Below, piece after piece: positions 29,656 to 39,800 of a stretch of DNA of 47,799 nucleotides; the stretch's first letter is position 1, and each line of letters begins with the position of its first letter. The translations under genes and the position numbers were made by a program. The notes beneath the pieces were generated by a model. It did not search any database, was not told the DNA's origin, and worked only from the letters and a program-made list of their open reading frames with translations. Source of the stretch: Cymbomonas tetramitiformis. Its lineage: Eukaryota > Chlorophyta > Pyramimonadophyceae > Pyramimonadales > Pyramimonadaceae. The stretch spans positions 1-47,799 of the forward strand of contig LGRX02014109.1 in assembly GCA_001247695.2 (NCBI GenBank), in the 5' to 3' direction.

Positions 29656-29849
29656 GGCTCCTTAGCTTCTAGTCCATGGAGAGCGCTCTCCTGCTAAGCA
29701 AGGGGCTCTAACTCCTGTAAGGTCGAAGGGCGCCACAGCTAAACCAGGTGGTTTTTGCTAGGCTCCTTAGCTTCGAGTCCCAACAGGAGAGCGCTCTCTT
29801 GCAAATCAGGGGGCTCTAACTCCTTGGATTTCGAAGGGCGCCACAGCTA
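29656..29849. repeat. Tandem duplication of about 90-100 bp with a GGAGAGCGCTCTCC palindrome
   Basis: Copies at 29656-29740 and 29760-29849 share ggctccttagctt, gagagcgctctc, ggggctctaactcct and cgaagggcgccacagcta. The central 14-bp palindrome is perfect in the first copy and one base off in the second. The position upstream of the kinase transcription unit suggests a regulatory or transposon subterminal role. Confidence 0.65.
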
Positions 29850-30721
29850 GTCACTACACTGTGCAAGGAAGCTTACTTAAATGAAAAAATACCTCTTTCA
29901 TGACAAAAACGATACTCGTGGGTATCACTTGATCAAGAAGGACAAATCTTGAACCCCCTAGTGCGTAAGCTTTACACCCGGTGAGCGCGCTATCTCGTAA
30001 AAGCAACGGGCGCCGAATCCTAGAAGATCCCGAAAGGTGCTACGCGAGCTCGATATTGAAACATCACGCGTATTACAGCAGGTGATGACAATTTGATAAT
30101 TTCGAGTTTGGAGCGCCAACTTACTCGAGCGTCCGCTCGCGCCGATTGGAGTTTCGACTTGTACTCGTTGCTGCCCAGGATGTCCCATAGTAATTATTCT
30201 TGTCTCAAAGTATGCAGGTTTACTTTGAACTAAGCACTAGTTTTTTGGCGCCTTCCTGACTTACAGCACCTCGGTTGAACTCGTACAAATTTTCGAAATG
30301 AATGTCCTCGCACGTTTGACCGACTTTTCACTTTACATGATGTTGCGCGAACGAAAGCGGTGGTCGCCAAACTTTCAAACCGCGACAAGCGCGCGCCCCC
30401 CCCGAAATTTCAAACACAGCGTACGCAGTCATGTCACCACCACAACTAACCTAAATAGAAAAAGAAAAAAACACGCCTTTTTCAAAAAAAAAAATAACGA
30501 AGGGTTCTCGACCTGCAGACACCGGCGCCTCACATAGACTTTGATACCATATTTCGATAGGGACGGACACGTGTAGACCTAGGTACAAAAACACCACGTG
30601 TCTTCACGACACACCATAAGCGCCACGTGCGTTCCGGGCGCGCAACGGCATACAGTGTAATACTTGATCGCATGGTGATGACCTTTCGAGCGATGTGAAT
30701 ACTCTCTTGGCCCCTTGTGCG
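29850..30721. other. Divergent intergenic region between the kinase unit and the transposase
   Basis: About 870 bp without a defensible gene. Homopolymers are prominent (C run near 30396, A runs near 30465-30495). It probably contains the transposase promoter. I could not identify terminal inverted repeats. Confidence 0.5.
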
Positions 30722-32672
30722 ATGCCCCTCACGACAATATGTCCTTGTTGCTTGCACCAATTCAAGAGTATCCATGGGCTAAGAGTACACTTATCACGGA
30801 GCCCAATATGCACCACCTCAAGTGAACCTTCGACCCGCGAACAGCGTATTGTACCGGCACTCGAGCAAGTCCAGGTACATATAGATCACGTACACGCACC
30901 ACAGCAAGCGCAGAATGTCGAGAGCAATCTTGGTATACCTGCAATTGATGGTGCACCCGATTCACCTAATGTGATCTCCAGTGATGTCGACGAGCCTTCT
31001 ACTCACGAGGAGATACTCGCACGCCATGGCCCCTGTCCCGAGCCAAATGAACAACCCCATACGAGCTTCAGGCTCAGTCAACAAGAATCCATATACGCGA
31101 AGGCGATACTGAAACTTTCTGCAGGTGACGATCATTCGATATCGCTTCACCCCCCCCCCCCTTATAATATCGGATGTCTCTTATTGATACAGAACCCTTT
31201 TTGTTGCAGAGGAAGGTGACGATCTACTTAAAGTATACCACGAAGATGTCGATAGTGAGAAGTCGCACATCCGGTTTCGTACAGCGCACGAGCTCACTCG
31301 ACACTTACTAGCATCGACGGGTGTCAACTATAAGTCGACCAATATCGCTAGGCGAGATGATCACCAGGACCTGCTGTGCTGGCACGTGGAAGATCCGTTG
31401 GCGTGTTTACAACAACTTGTCACCAAACCTCAAATTTATGAGTGTGATCTAGAGTCTATTGTGGCATATGATGCTGACGGGAACCGCTTATATAGCTCCC
31501 TACAGCATGGCCTTGAACTTCAAGAAGTATACAAGCATTTATCTCCACAGGAGTTGTGTATTCCTTACTCCTTATTCTCTGATGGCTCCGTTATTGCACT
31601 GGGGAAATCGAGTTTTCACTCTATCGTTTTGAAAGCACCTGGCCTAAAGCTAAGACAATATGACCAAGGGTGGGCACACATTTTGGCGTCCTTACTCCCA
31701 CAATTGCAAGAACGGCCAGAGCACGGCCTCGTCGAGGGAACCTATAAGTTTCGACTGCGCAAACGAGAGATCCTTCATGAGTGTCTCGACATAATACTAC
31801 GACCCTTAAAGTATGTTCAGTACACAGGGTTTTATTGTCAGCCGACTGGTTACCCCTTTATGAGGCGGTGCTTTCCGTGGCTCGCTTTCGTCAGTGTTGA
31901 TCTAATGGAAGCATGGGTCCTTGCCAATGTGTCGCACGGCAGGGATATATATACTAGCATAAAGCGTGCAGAGGTGCCCACACGTTTCCGAGAGGACCCC
32001 ACTTCGCTTCCAATCCGAAACTCCTCCACCCTCAACGCCTGCGCCGACGAGGGTGCACAAGTTCTTGCCAACGGTGGCACACACGCAGCCTGCATCGAAA
32101 TATGCAAGCGCCAGGAAACTTGGCCACTTCGAAGTGCGTTTCGTGGTTTACGGTGGGTGGACTCCTTGCAGTGCATCAGTGTAGCTGACGTGCTTCACCA
32201 AGATTACTCTGGGGTGGGCTTAGAGCTACTGCAAGTTCTCCTATACGATTTGAAAGTCACCTTTGGACGACGACATAAGAGCAAAGTGGCGATCATCAAC
32301 ACCCGTGTAAGACAACTTGGTAAACTCAGTGGAGTGAAATTACCTTCGAACGTGTCCAAGGTGAAAATAGTAGTTTCACTTTCATCTCCAAGTGATTTGT
32401 TCCAATTGTACATGAAGCTTATTAGGTGCCTGTTGTATGAAACAGGTGGGGGCAGGGAATATATCAGCCCACGAACGAGGAGCCCTGGTATCCATCATGC
32501 CGGATGTCCTAGAAGGGATATATGAAGATGATAGTCGAATCTTGGTTTTCACAGCATATAACGAGTGGCGCGAAATCCGTGACAGCCTATTCCATACTGA
32601 AGCAAGTGTTATCAAGCTTAGAGCTGCTAGGATATATGCCCAAGAAATCATTATCAAGGTGTTCCCAACGAG
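30722..32672 (+). CDS. Plavaka-type (CACTA-related) transposase, 5' part; interrupted by element 2
   Basis: Exons 30722-31124, 31210-32360 and 32446-32672, with two GT-AG introns of 85 bp each that preserve frame. From ATG at 30722 the protein opens with a C2HC zinc finger (CPCCLHQF ... HLSRSPIC), typical of the N terminus of Plavaka transposases. Exon 2 carries the conserved core: a GTYKFRLRKREIL-like region, HAACIEICKRQETWPLR, and DVLHQDYSGVGLELL, which fits the PD(V/I)LHQ motif around a catalytic Asp/His. Exon 3 holds VSIMPDVLEGIYEDD, FTAYNEW and an HTE motif common in the family. The frame runs into the LTR at 32673 and resumes in the same register after 47074. Expected role: cut-and-paste transposition. 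As it stands the product is truncated and should be inactive. Confidence 0.8.
31125..31209 (+). other. Intron 1 of the Plavaka-type transposase
   Basis: 85 bp, gtgacgatc at the donor and tttttgttgcag at the acceptor. It contains a 10-base C run. Splicing joins a phase-1 codon (g|ag) and links two open frames that otherwise differ. Confidence 0.7.
32361..32445 (+). other. Intron 2 of the Plavaka-type transposase
   Basis: 85 bp, donor aag|gtgaaaatag and acceptor tatgaaacag|gtgggg. It removes an apparent frame change at about 32440 and joins phase-0 codons. Confidence 0.7.
32668..32672. repeat. Target-site duplication of element 2 (left copy), acgag
   Basis: acgag directly precedes the LTR (tgtaggag) and recurs at 47070-47074 directly after the second LTR. 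Five bp is the usual target duplication for Ty3/gypsy integrases. Confidence 0.9.
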
Positions 32673-33099
32673 TGTAGGAGTCTACACCTAGGCTTCTTCT
32701 CTTCTTTACGGTTTCGGACTTATACTATTCTACACTTATTAAACGACCGCACGAGGTATGCTTACGATTGGTCAACTACAAGACTTCGGTTTCGTAAATC
32801 TATATAGTTATGCTTTTGCTATCAGTGCATGCTTTCAATACACAATATACAGCAGTTACGGCTCTTTACTTTTATGTCTTACTTTTCAGTTCAGTTCATC
32901 TCCCCGAAACGGGTTACTCTTAGAGTTCTTATACATTCAGGAACTCTTTCCATAACTCAACTGTACTGAGTACTCCGTACAACAGTCTAGGCACCTCACA
33001 TCAACATCATTCTGATCGGTCCTACTGTACTCCGTACTGAGTACTTCTGCGTTTTATACTTAGCCGTTTTTCTTGCTCTTGTGCTTGCCTCCTAGCACA
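32673..33099 (-). repeat. Element 2 3' LTR, 427 bp
   Basis: Element orientation is minus. On that strand the LTR starts TGTGCTAGGAGG and ends CTCCTACA (TG...CA). It is identical to 46643-47069 except at 32862 (c here, t at 46832). An open frame of 65 codons on the opposite strand occurs in both LTRs and is incidental. Confidence 0.95.
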
Positions 33100-33114
33100 A
33101 CTCCCCCCCCCTTA
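33100..33114 (-). promoter_or_regulatory. Polypurine tract of element 2
   Basis: On the minus strand taagggggggggagt lies immediately before the 3' LTR start TGTGCTAGG. This is the expected primer site for plus-strand cDNA synthesis. Confidence 0.8.
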
Positions 33115-33820
33115 GGGAAGGTCACGTCCACGCTGACCACGTCGGACCAGTAAAGTTTTTATACAGATCTTCTACTGTTGCTCTGAATGATTATACAGGT
33201 CTCAGCCGCCTGTTGTCTGGGATGACATCACACTTCCCAAGACACACCGCAATAAGGAGATCGACCTCTTAAGCACAAGGGTCGGCCTCTCACCGGTCTG
33301 CCATCTGCACTACCAGGCTCCCCCAAGGCTCAAGGTTTCACATCCATTACCACGCTCAAGGTTTTAAACCTCCCAACACGGCACACTTACAGGGGATGAC
33401 AATAGGTTTGCCAATTACCTGACAGTTCTCGGGATGCCGGCCCGGAGGAAAGGTTTTAAACCTTCACCGCCTCCTCGGAGTGCTAGAGCTTTTACCCAGA
33501 TCTCCAACTGCTGCCCGGTCGTGCCAGGTCCGGAGCCAATGCTCTCGTGAAATGGATTATACAGATTTCCACCTGTTGCCTGGTCGCGCCGAGGCTAGAG
33601 CCACTGCTCACTTGGATAGATTACCCAGGTTCTCACCTGCCGCTTGGTCATACCAAGGCTCAGAGCCACTGCTCAAATGGATTATACAGATTTCCACCTG
33701 TTGCCTGGCTGTGCCGAGGCTAGAGCCACTGCTCTCTCGGATGGATTACCCAGGTTCTCACCTGCCGCCTGGTCTCGCCAAGGCTGGAGCCACCGCTCTT
33801 CCCGACGCTCCCCAACGCCC
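33115..33820. repeat. Element 2 3' untranslated region with about 60-bp tandem repeat
   Basis: From about 33490 to 33800 five copies of a roughly 60-bp unit occur, alternating two forms: ggattatacagatttccacc and ggattacccaggttctcacc. Each is followed by tgttgcctggtc or tgccgcctggtc and by gctagagccactgctc. A more diverged copy is near 33160. The stretch 33233-33470 has a second pair built on ctcaaggtttcac / ctcaaggttttaaacc. No gene. Confidence 0.8.
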
Positions 33821-36800
33821 TCAATCGCTAAGACCACTCGCGTCAGATTCCCATCCGCCCTCTGGTATGATCGTCACCTCCGCTCGCACTCCCGCTAACG
33901 CTATCGGTTCTGGCTCAAACTCGGGCGGGTCACTCTCAACAACAGCTGACTGGACTAAAACGCTCATCTCGCTCAGATCCTCCCTGACAAGCAGTTCAGA
34001 CAGGAACGCATGCACCTCTTCATGTAGGGTCAGGTTGTGGAAAAGCTGTTTTAACAGTGCTGACGGAATCCCATACAAATTCTCTCGCGCTCCCATGCCC
34101 TTCGCGAACACACCTCCGGCTCTCATCGCGCGCCCTCCTTGCGCTACTTTCTCGTGCCTACCGTGCTGCCGGAAGAACTCGCAAGGCGTATCGGAATCGC
34201 ATACTCGCAAGGGTGTGCGCAACGGAACGTTGGTCCAGATGTGCGTGGGCTTCCTGTATGCGGTCCCGTATTTGCAGTACGTGACGAGGTGCGGAGCTGG
34301 TAGATTGCTCATGCAGCGACGCGTGTGCAACCCGTGGGGCTCTCTTCCCCTCGGGTTCTCAATGAAGTATGCTTCGGGCCTCAAGTACCGGATGATCTCC
34401 AATGTCCTACGAACTCGCCTGTCCGCAGCACGCAAATCTCGGATGCCTACCGTCTTCGCTTGGCTGTACTCTGTGCAAGGTGGGCTAGCCCAGACTACGT
34501 CGAAGTGTCCTGGTCTGAACTGTCGATAGTCCCATCGCATGATATCCTCGCAATGTGTGGGGCCCCACTTGGGCTGAATGTCTACAGCAACTACTTCGCT
34601 ATTGGGAAATTGCTTAGTGAACTGCCTCTCGACTGACCCGGTCCCACAAAACAATACAAGAATCCTAGACTGGCCGACTGGCTCCTTCTCAAGTGCTGCG
34701 GCTCCGTTGACTGGCGGCAGGGTGCTCTGAGCAGATACTCTCGCGAAAGTTCCTACTTCCTCATCAAACCTCTCCTCTGGCACCCATGGCATTGCTCCGT
34801 CTACCTTGAGCTCCTCCGATAGCGTGGTCCATACCGCTCCTGCGGACTCGTCGCGTCTCTTACGGACCCTAAGCTTCTCTCGCTCCACTCTCTTAGCCTC
34901 GATCCTCTCAAACTCCAACAACGCTCGGTTGGGAACACCGGGCCTGCCGGCTCCGTCCCACTCCAGATCCTCTCGGGTCTTCCACTCGTTCTCACTGCGG
35001 GGCATTCCTGTCCACTTGACCAGGTACTCTGTCCACCTCCTGCCCTGGCGCTGGCGCGTGCGCGAACGCTCCACCCTCTCGACGTGGGTTTCCTTGCGCC
35101 CGCTGACGTCCAACGGAGGAGGGGGAGTCTCCTTAGCTCTCTCAACGAAGCGGCTGCCCGACTCTACTGGCGAAAGCCGGTCCACGGTAAACACATCGTG
35201 CACTTTCCACTGCTTAGGCGTCTGCAACCTATAGGCCGACGGTGCGCCTCTATCGCTCGCGGGAAGGGCCATCTGCCTGTCGCTGTGAAAGACTTCCAGC
35301 ACCCGAAGGGGCCCAAGGCGCTTCTTAAGCAACTTCTTGTGCAACCCGCGGTCGCCCGGCTGAGTGAGGTGCGTGGCATCCACCCAAACCTCATCGCCTA
35401 CTGCGTAACTCCTGGACCTGTGACGCGCGTCGTACTGGGCGATCTGTTGCTGCTGAGCTAAGAGCAGCTTCTCCCTAGCGAGCTGCAACTGGCGAACAAA
35501 CTGGCGGGCTGTCTCGTGGGCTGTACCCTTTTTTACTGCTGCGCCCCTCCCCCCCTTAGCTCGGCCTCTCCGTGATGCAAGTGCTGCCTCCACGAAGAAA
35601 TCCAGCTGAGAGGCCGGAGCGTGACCATACGTCAGTTCAAAAGGGGTGAATCCCGTGACGGCGGAACGAGAGTCATTAATGGCGTACTCGACCGGGGTAC
35701 ACCATAAATCCCAATCATGCTGGTTGGCGTCGACGTACGCGCGCAACATGCGTTCGACCGTGTGGTTTGTGTGCTCTGCCTGCCCATCACCTTGAGGGTG
35801 GTACGGCGTGGTAGAGGCAACCTGGACTCCCATCAACCGATGTAGCTCGAGATGCATCTCATCCCTGAAGCGGGAGTCCCGATCACAGACGATCTTCATG
35901 GGAGCGCCGTGCAAACGCCACACTTGGTCGAAATACATGCGCGCGATCTGTGCAGCTGAGCTGTCAGCGTAAAGCATGGGAACTACGTGCACCATCTTGG
36001 ACAACTTGTCCGTGAAGGTAGCAAACGCGTCGTACCCTCGCTCTGTGCGGGGCAGCCCAGTGACGAAGTCGATACTAACCACTTGCCACAGTCTTACTGG
36101 GACTTGCAGGGGGTTAAGCTGACCGTCTGGATACCCGTTGCGTGGCCGGGTCTGTTGGCACACAACGCAGGATTTGCACCAGTCGGTGACATCCTTGCTC
36201 ATGCGTGGCCACCAAAAGCGACGGGATACTCTGTCCAGTGTCTTATCCCTTCCTGTGTGCCCTGCTGCTGGGGACTCGTGTGCTTCGCGCATCACCAGCT
36301 CTCTGAGGGGGGAATCCTGAGCTAGCACTAGCTGATACCGCCCTTCTGCCACTCGCCATATCATGTCGTCTACCATGCGAAATGTGTCTGTCCTCTGATG
36401 TGGGGCTGCGACCAGTTCCTCCTTCAACGAGCTGAGGTACTGGCTGCGTTCGTATTCCGCTTGCAAGGCGCGGACGAACTCATCAGCCTTCAGTGGGCCT
36501 GATGCTGCCCTGGCCCTTGCTGCAACCCCTGTAGTGACTAAAGGCTCGTCGGGTTCTGCCTCACTGTCCTTTCGCGCAGGCGGCGCTCGGGGCTTTGCCC
36601 TGCTGGCTGCTGGGGCCCACACCAGAAGGACCGGCCAGCGCAGCGGGGGTCGACCTCCATCAGGGGACTCGAAGAGGTGGTTGGGACGACCTTTTTCGTC
36701 CTTCGTGTCAAAGACCTTGACCGGATGAAGCCCATACTTGGGGTGAATCAACCGCCTCCAGGGAGCGTCATAGTCTGGCAGAAGGAACATCGCCGAGGTG

Positions 36801-39800
36801 TTTTCCGGATCGGCGCGCCACTCAGCAAGGAAATGCCGAAGAATTCTTTCTATCAAGTCGGAATCCTTCGTGTAAGGGGGGTTGCACCAAACGTGTTTCC
36901 CGCGCCACTTTTCCTTCAAGCAATCGGTCCAATAGGTGTCAACCTGCCGGTTAACGCCCATGGAGTCGCAACACGCGTCAACGTCAAACACCCCGTACTG
37001 GGCTGCTATCTCCTCAAAGCGCTCCCTGATCAGCTTCCAGTCCTGGCGATCTACGACCTGGTCGTAGTGGGAGCTACTTTCTGGGGGCTTAACGGGCTCA
37101 GGTACCTTTCCGGCTGCCTTTGGATGACTCTGGGCCTCAGGGTGGGGGAACTTCGGGTGACTCTGGACTTCTGCTGTGGCCTGTTCCCTAGCTCGGTCTG
37201 CTCTGGTCATGACTGCTAGCGATTCGGCATCCCTCAAGGATTTCTCGCCTACTGCTAGGGTGGCAGCTGCGTCCAGCCAAAGGGCCGGCGACTCTACCCA
37301 CGTGAGCCCATTCAGATGGGTGAGCTCACCAATGACCGGTGCTGGACTGGTGGGAGGGAAGGACTCGTCCTCGGAATCACTATACTCGAAGGTGGCGCCT
37401 AAGACAGATGTGGGATCCTCGTCCCCTTCGCATCTCTTGCCTTTCGGCTCAGAGTACTCGGGTCCATCAGATCCATCGGTGGTGCAATCCACTGCCCCGA
37501 GGACAGAGGTAGGATCCTCGTCCTCTTCGGACCCCTTGCCTGCCGGTGCGGAGTCTCTGGGCCCATCCGTGGCGCGATCCACAATCCCTTTTTCCTTCAA
37601 CCCTTCTCTGGCTGACATTTCCTGATAGTCTGGTCGCCGGGACTGCGCGTCTGGTACTACTAAACAGCGCCCTGGCACGTGCTCCATCTGATGGACTCCT
37701 ACCTCTACCAGGTCCTCGTACCAGCGAGCCTGACGTCGGCTGAGCTCCCTAGCTGGGGCGAAGAGCCACTGAAGGGGTTTATGGTCTCCCATGAGCTTAA
37801 ATGATGTGAAAATCAGATAATGTCTCCAGGTGACCGTGGTGCAGTGATGGATGGCACAAAGCTCCCGTTCCCCAGCGTGATAGTTCTGCTCAGCGCTGGA
37901 GAACTGCCGGCTTTCAAAGGCCAAGGGCTGTAAGCCTCGTCCCTGATCCTGCATGAGTACACCCCCTAGTGCTACTCCACTGGCATCTGTCTGCACAAAA
38001 AAGGGTCTGGAGCCGTCTGCTGCACCCTTTTGATCGGGTAGGGCCAAGGCTGGGGAGGAGATCAAGGCAGTTTTTAGCTGTTTAAATGCTGCCTTTTCAT
38101 TCTCGCCCCAGGTCCAGTCCACGCCGGATTTGGTGAGGCGGGTCAACGGGTACGCGATATCTGCGAAGTTCTGGATGTACCTCCGGTAGAAGCCACACAT
38201 GCCCAGAAACTGTCGCACGTGTGTGACAGTTTCTAGGTCTGGCCAATCGCGTACCGACGCAACCTTATCCTGCTGTGGACGACATCCATCCCGATCCACC
38301 ACATGCCCTAGGAACCGGACTGATCGCTTGCACAATTTGACTTTCGACTTTTTGAGGTAGACTGAATTCTTTCGGCATGCCTCCAGGACCTGGCGGAGGT
38401 GGTCGAGGTGTACCTCATGGGCGCTCTTACCCGGAACCTCAGCCGAGAAAATCATGATGTCATCTACAAATACTCTGCAAAAGGGTAGGTGCCCGAGGTA
38501 CTGTTGCATCATCCTTTGCCAGGTACTTGGGGAGTTTGACAATCCCATAGGCATGACCAACCACTCGTACGCTCCAAAGTGCGTAGTCATTGCGGTTTTC
38601 TCCACGTCCTCTGCTTTCATAGGGACCTGCCAAAATCCCCAAAGGGCATCCATCGTAGAGAAGACGGTAGCCCCTTGTAGATCATCTAGGAGACTCTGGA
38701 CATCCGGGAGGGGGTACTTGTCCTTGACTGTGATCTCATTGATCTGTCTGTAGTCAATGACTAGACGCAACTCCTTGGGATTACTCGGCTTGGGGACCAT
38801 CAGCACAGGGCAGCCCCACGGAGAGGCCGAGGGTCGTATGTACCCTTTGGCTAAGAGCTCATCTAGCTGTTGCCGGAGTTGCCGCAACTCCTCCTGCGAC
38901 AGCTTGTACCCTCGCCGGTGCAAGGCGTTCCCATTCCAATCTGGCCTGAGCCGGACGCCGGACTTGAATTCCCTTGACTGGACTGATTCCGGCAGCTCTG
39001 TGCAAATGACATCTGCGAACTCCTTTTCCAGATCCCTAAGCTGCTGCCAGATTTCCGGCGACACCGTCTCGTCTATCTCGTCCTCCGGCGGTTCCGGGGA
39101 GGCCTGAGCAGTCTGTGGGGCTGGCGGCGAGGTAGTACCTGGCGGGGCGGCCGGTACCGGCGGGTCTGTGGTCTGCGGAGCTGGCGGCGGGACTGGTGCC
39201 GAGGCTCGCGACTTCTGACTCTGAGGACTCGGGACAGTGGGGACTTTTGGTCCCGGTGGCTGCTCGGTGGAAGGGCCACTTTCAGCACCAGGCTGACCGA
39301 CTGCTGCGACCTGGTCACGCCAACGCACTCGCTTACGCCGTGCTCGGGGTCGTCGCTCCGCGACCAGACCCCGGCCCTGCTGGAGCGCCGCGGCTGCCTG
39401 CGCGTGCCAGGTGGGTGGCTTCCCGGCCGCGTGATCCTCTATCGCCTGCCTACGCACCGCTGGCGGAAGCAACGCAAATGCTCCGTTCGCCTCCTGTTTG
39501 CTAGCGAAAAAGCTGAGAGGGTCAGGGTGATCCCCGGCCTCGTCGACCGTGCTCGCAAATCCCTGTGGCCTAATATCCTCGACCACCGCCCCTACTCTCT
39601 GCAAATGACATGCTCCTTCCACGTCACTGTAGCCGGACTCGGAACTGTCCGAGACCAACCCTCCCGGCCCCTCAGACTCCTCAGCTCCGTCCGGCACCGC
39701 TGCGCTGGGACGCACGCTGACTTCACCATCCTCGGACCCGGAGGAGGGTTCTGACGCCAGGCCTGCTACAACATCGTTGGGGGAATCTTCGTCGGAGTCT

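Noticed and set aside
29656..29849. tRNA-like gene pair on the minus strand
   Set aside because: Phrases such as GACTCGAAGCT and CTTGCTTAGCAGG recall T-arm and anticodon sequences, but no cloverleaf with proper A and B boxes could be built.
32437..32525. Frameshift in the Plavaka-type transposase
   Set aside because: An 85-bp GT-AG intron (32361-32445) joins both frames in phase and restores the family pattern, so no mutation is needed.
32758..32955. 65-codon ORF, also at 46728-46925
   Set aside because: It lies wholly inside both LTRs on the strand opposite to the element, with no domain; an incidental frame duplicated with the LTR.
33233..33320. Possible tRNA or SINE head on the minus strand
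   Set aside because: The box-B-like AGGTCGATCTC is present, but box A and the acceptor stem do not fit; the region is part of the element 2 3' untranslated repeats.
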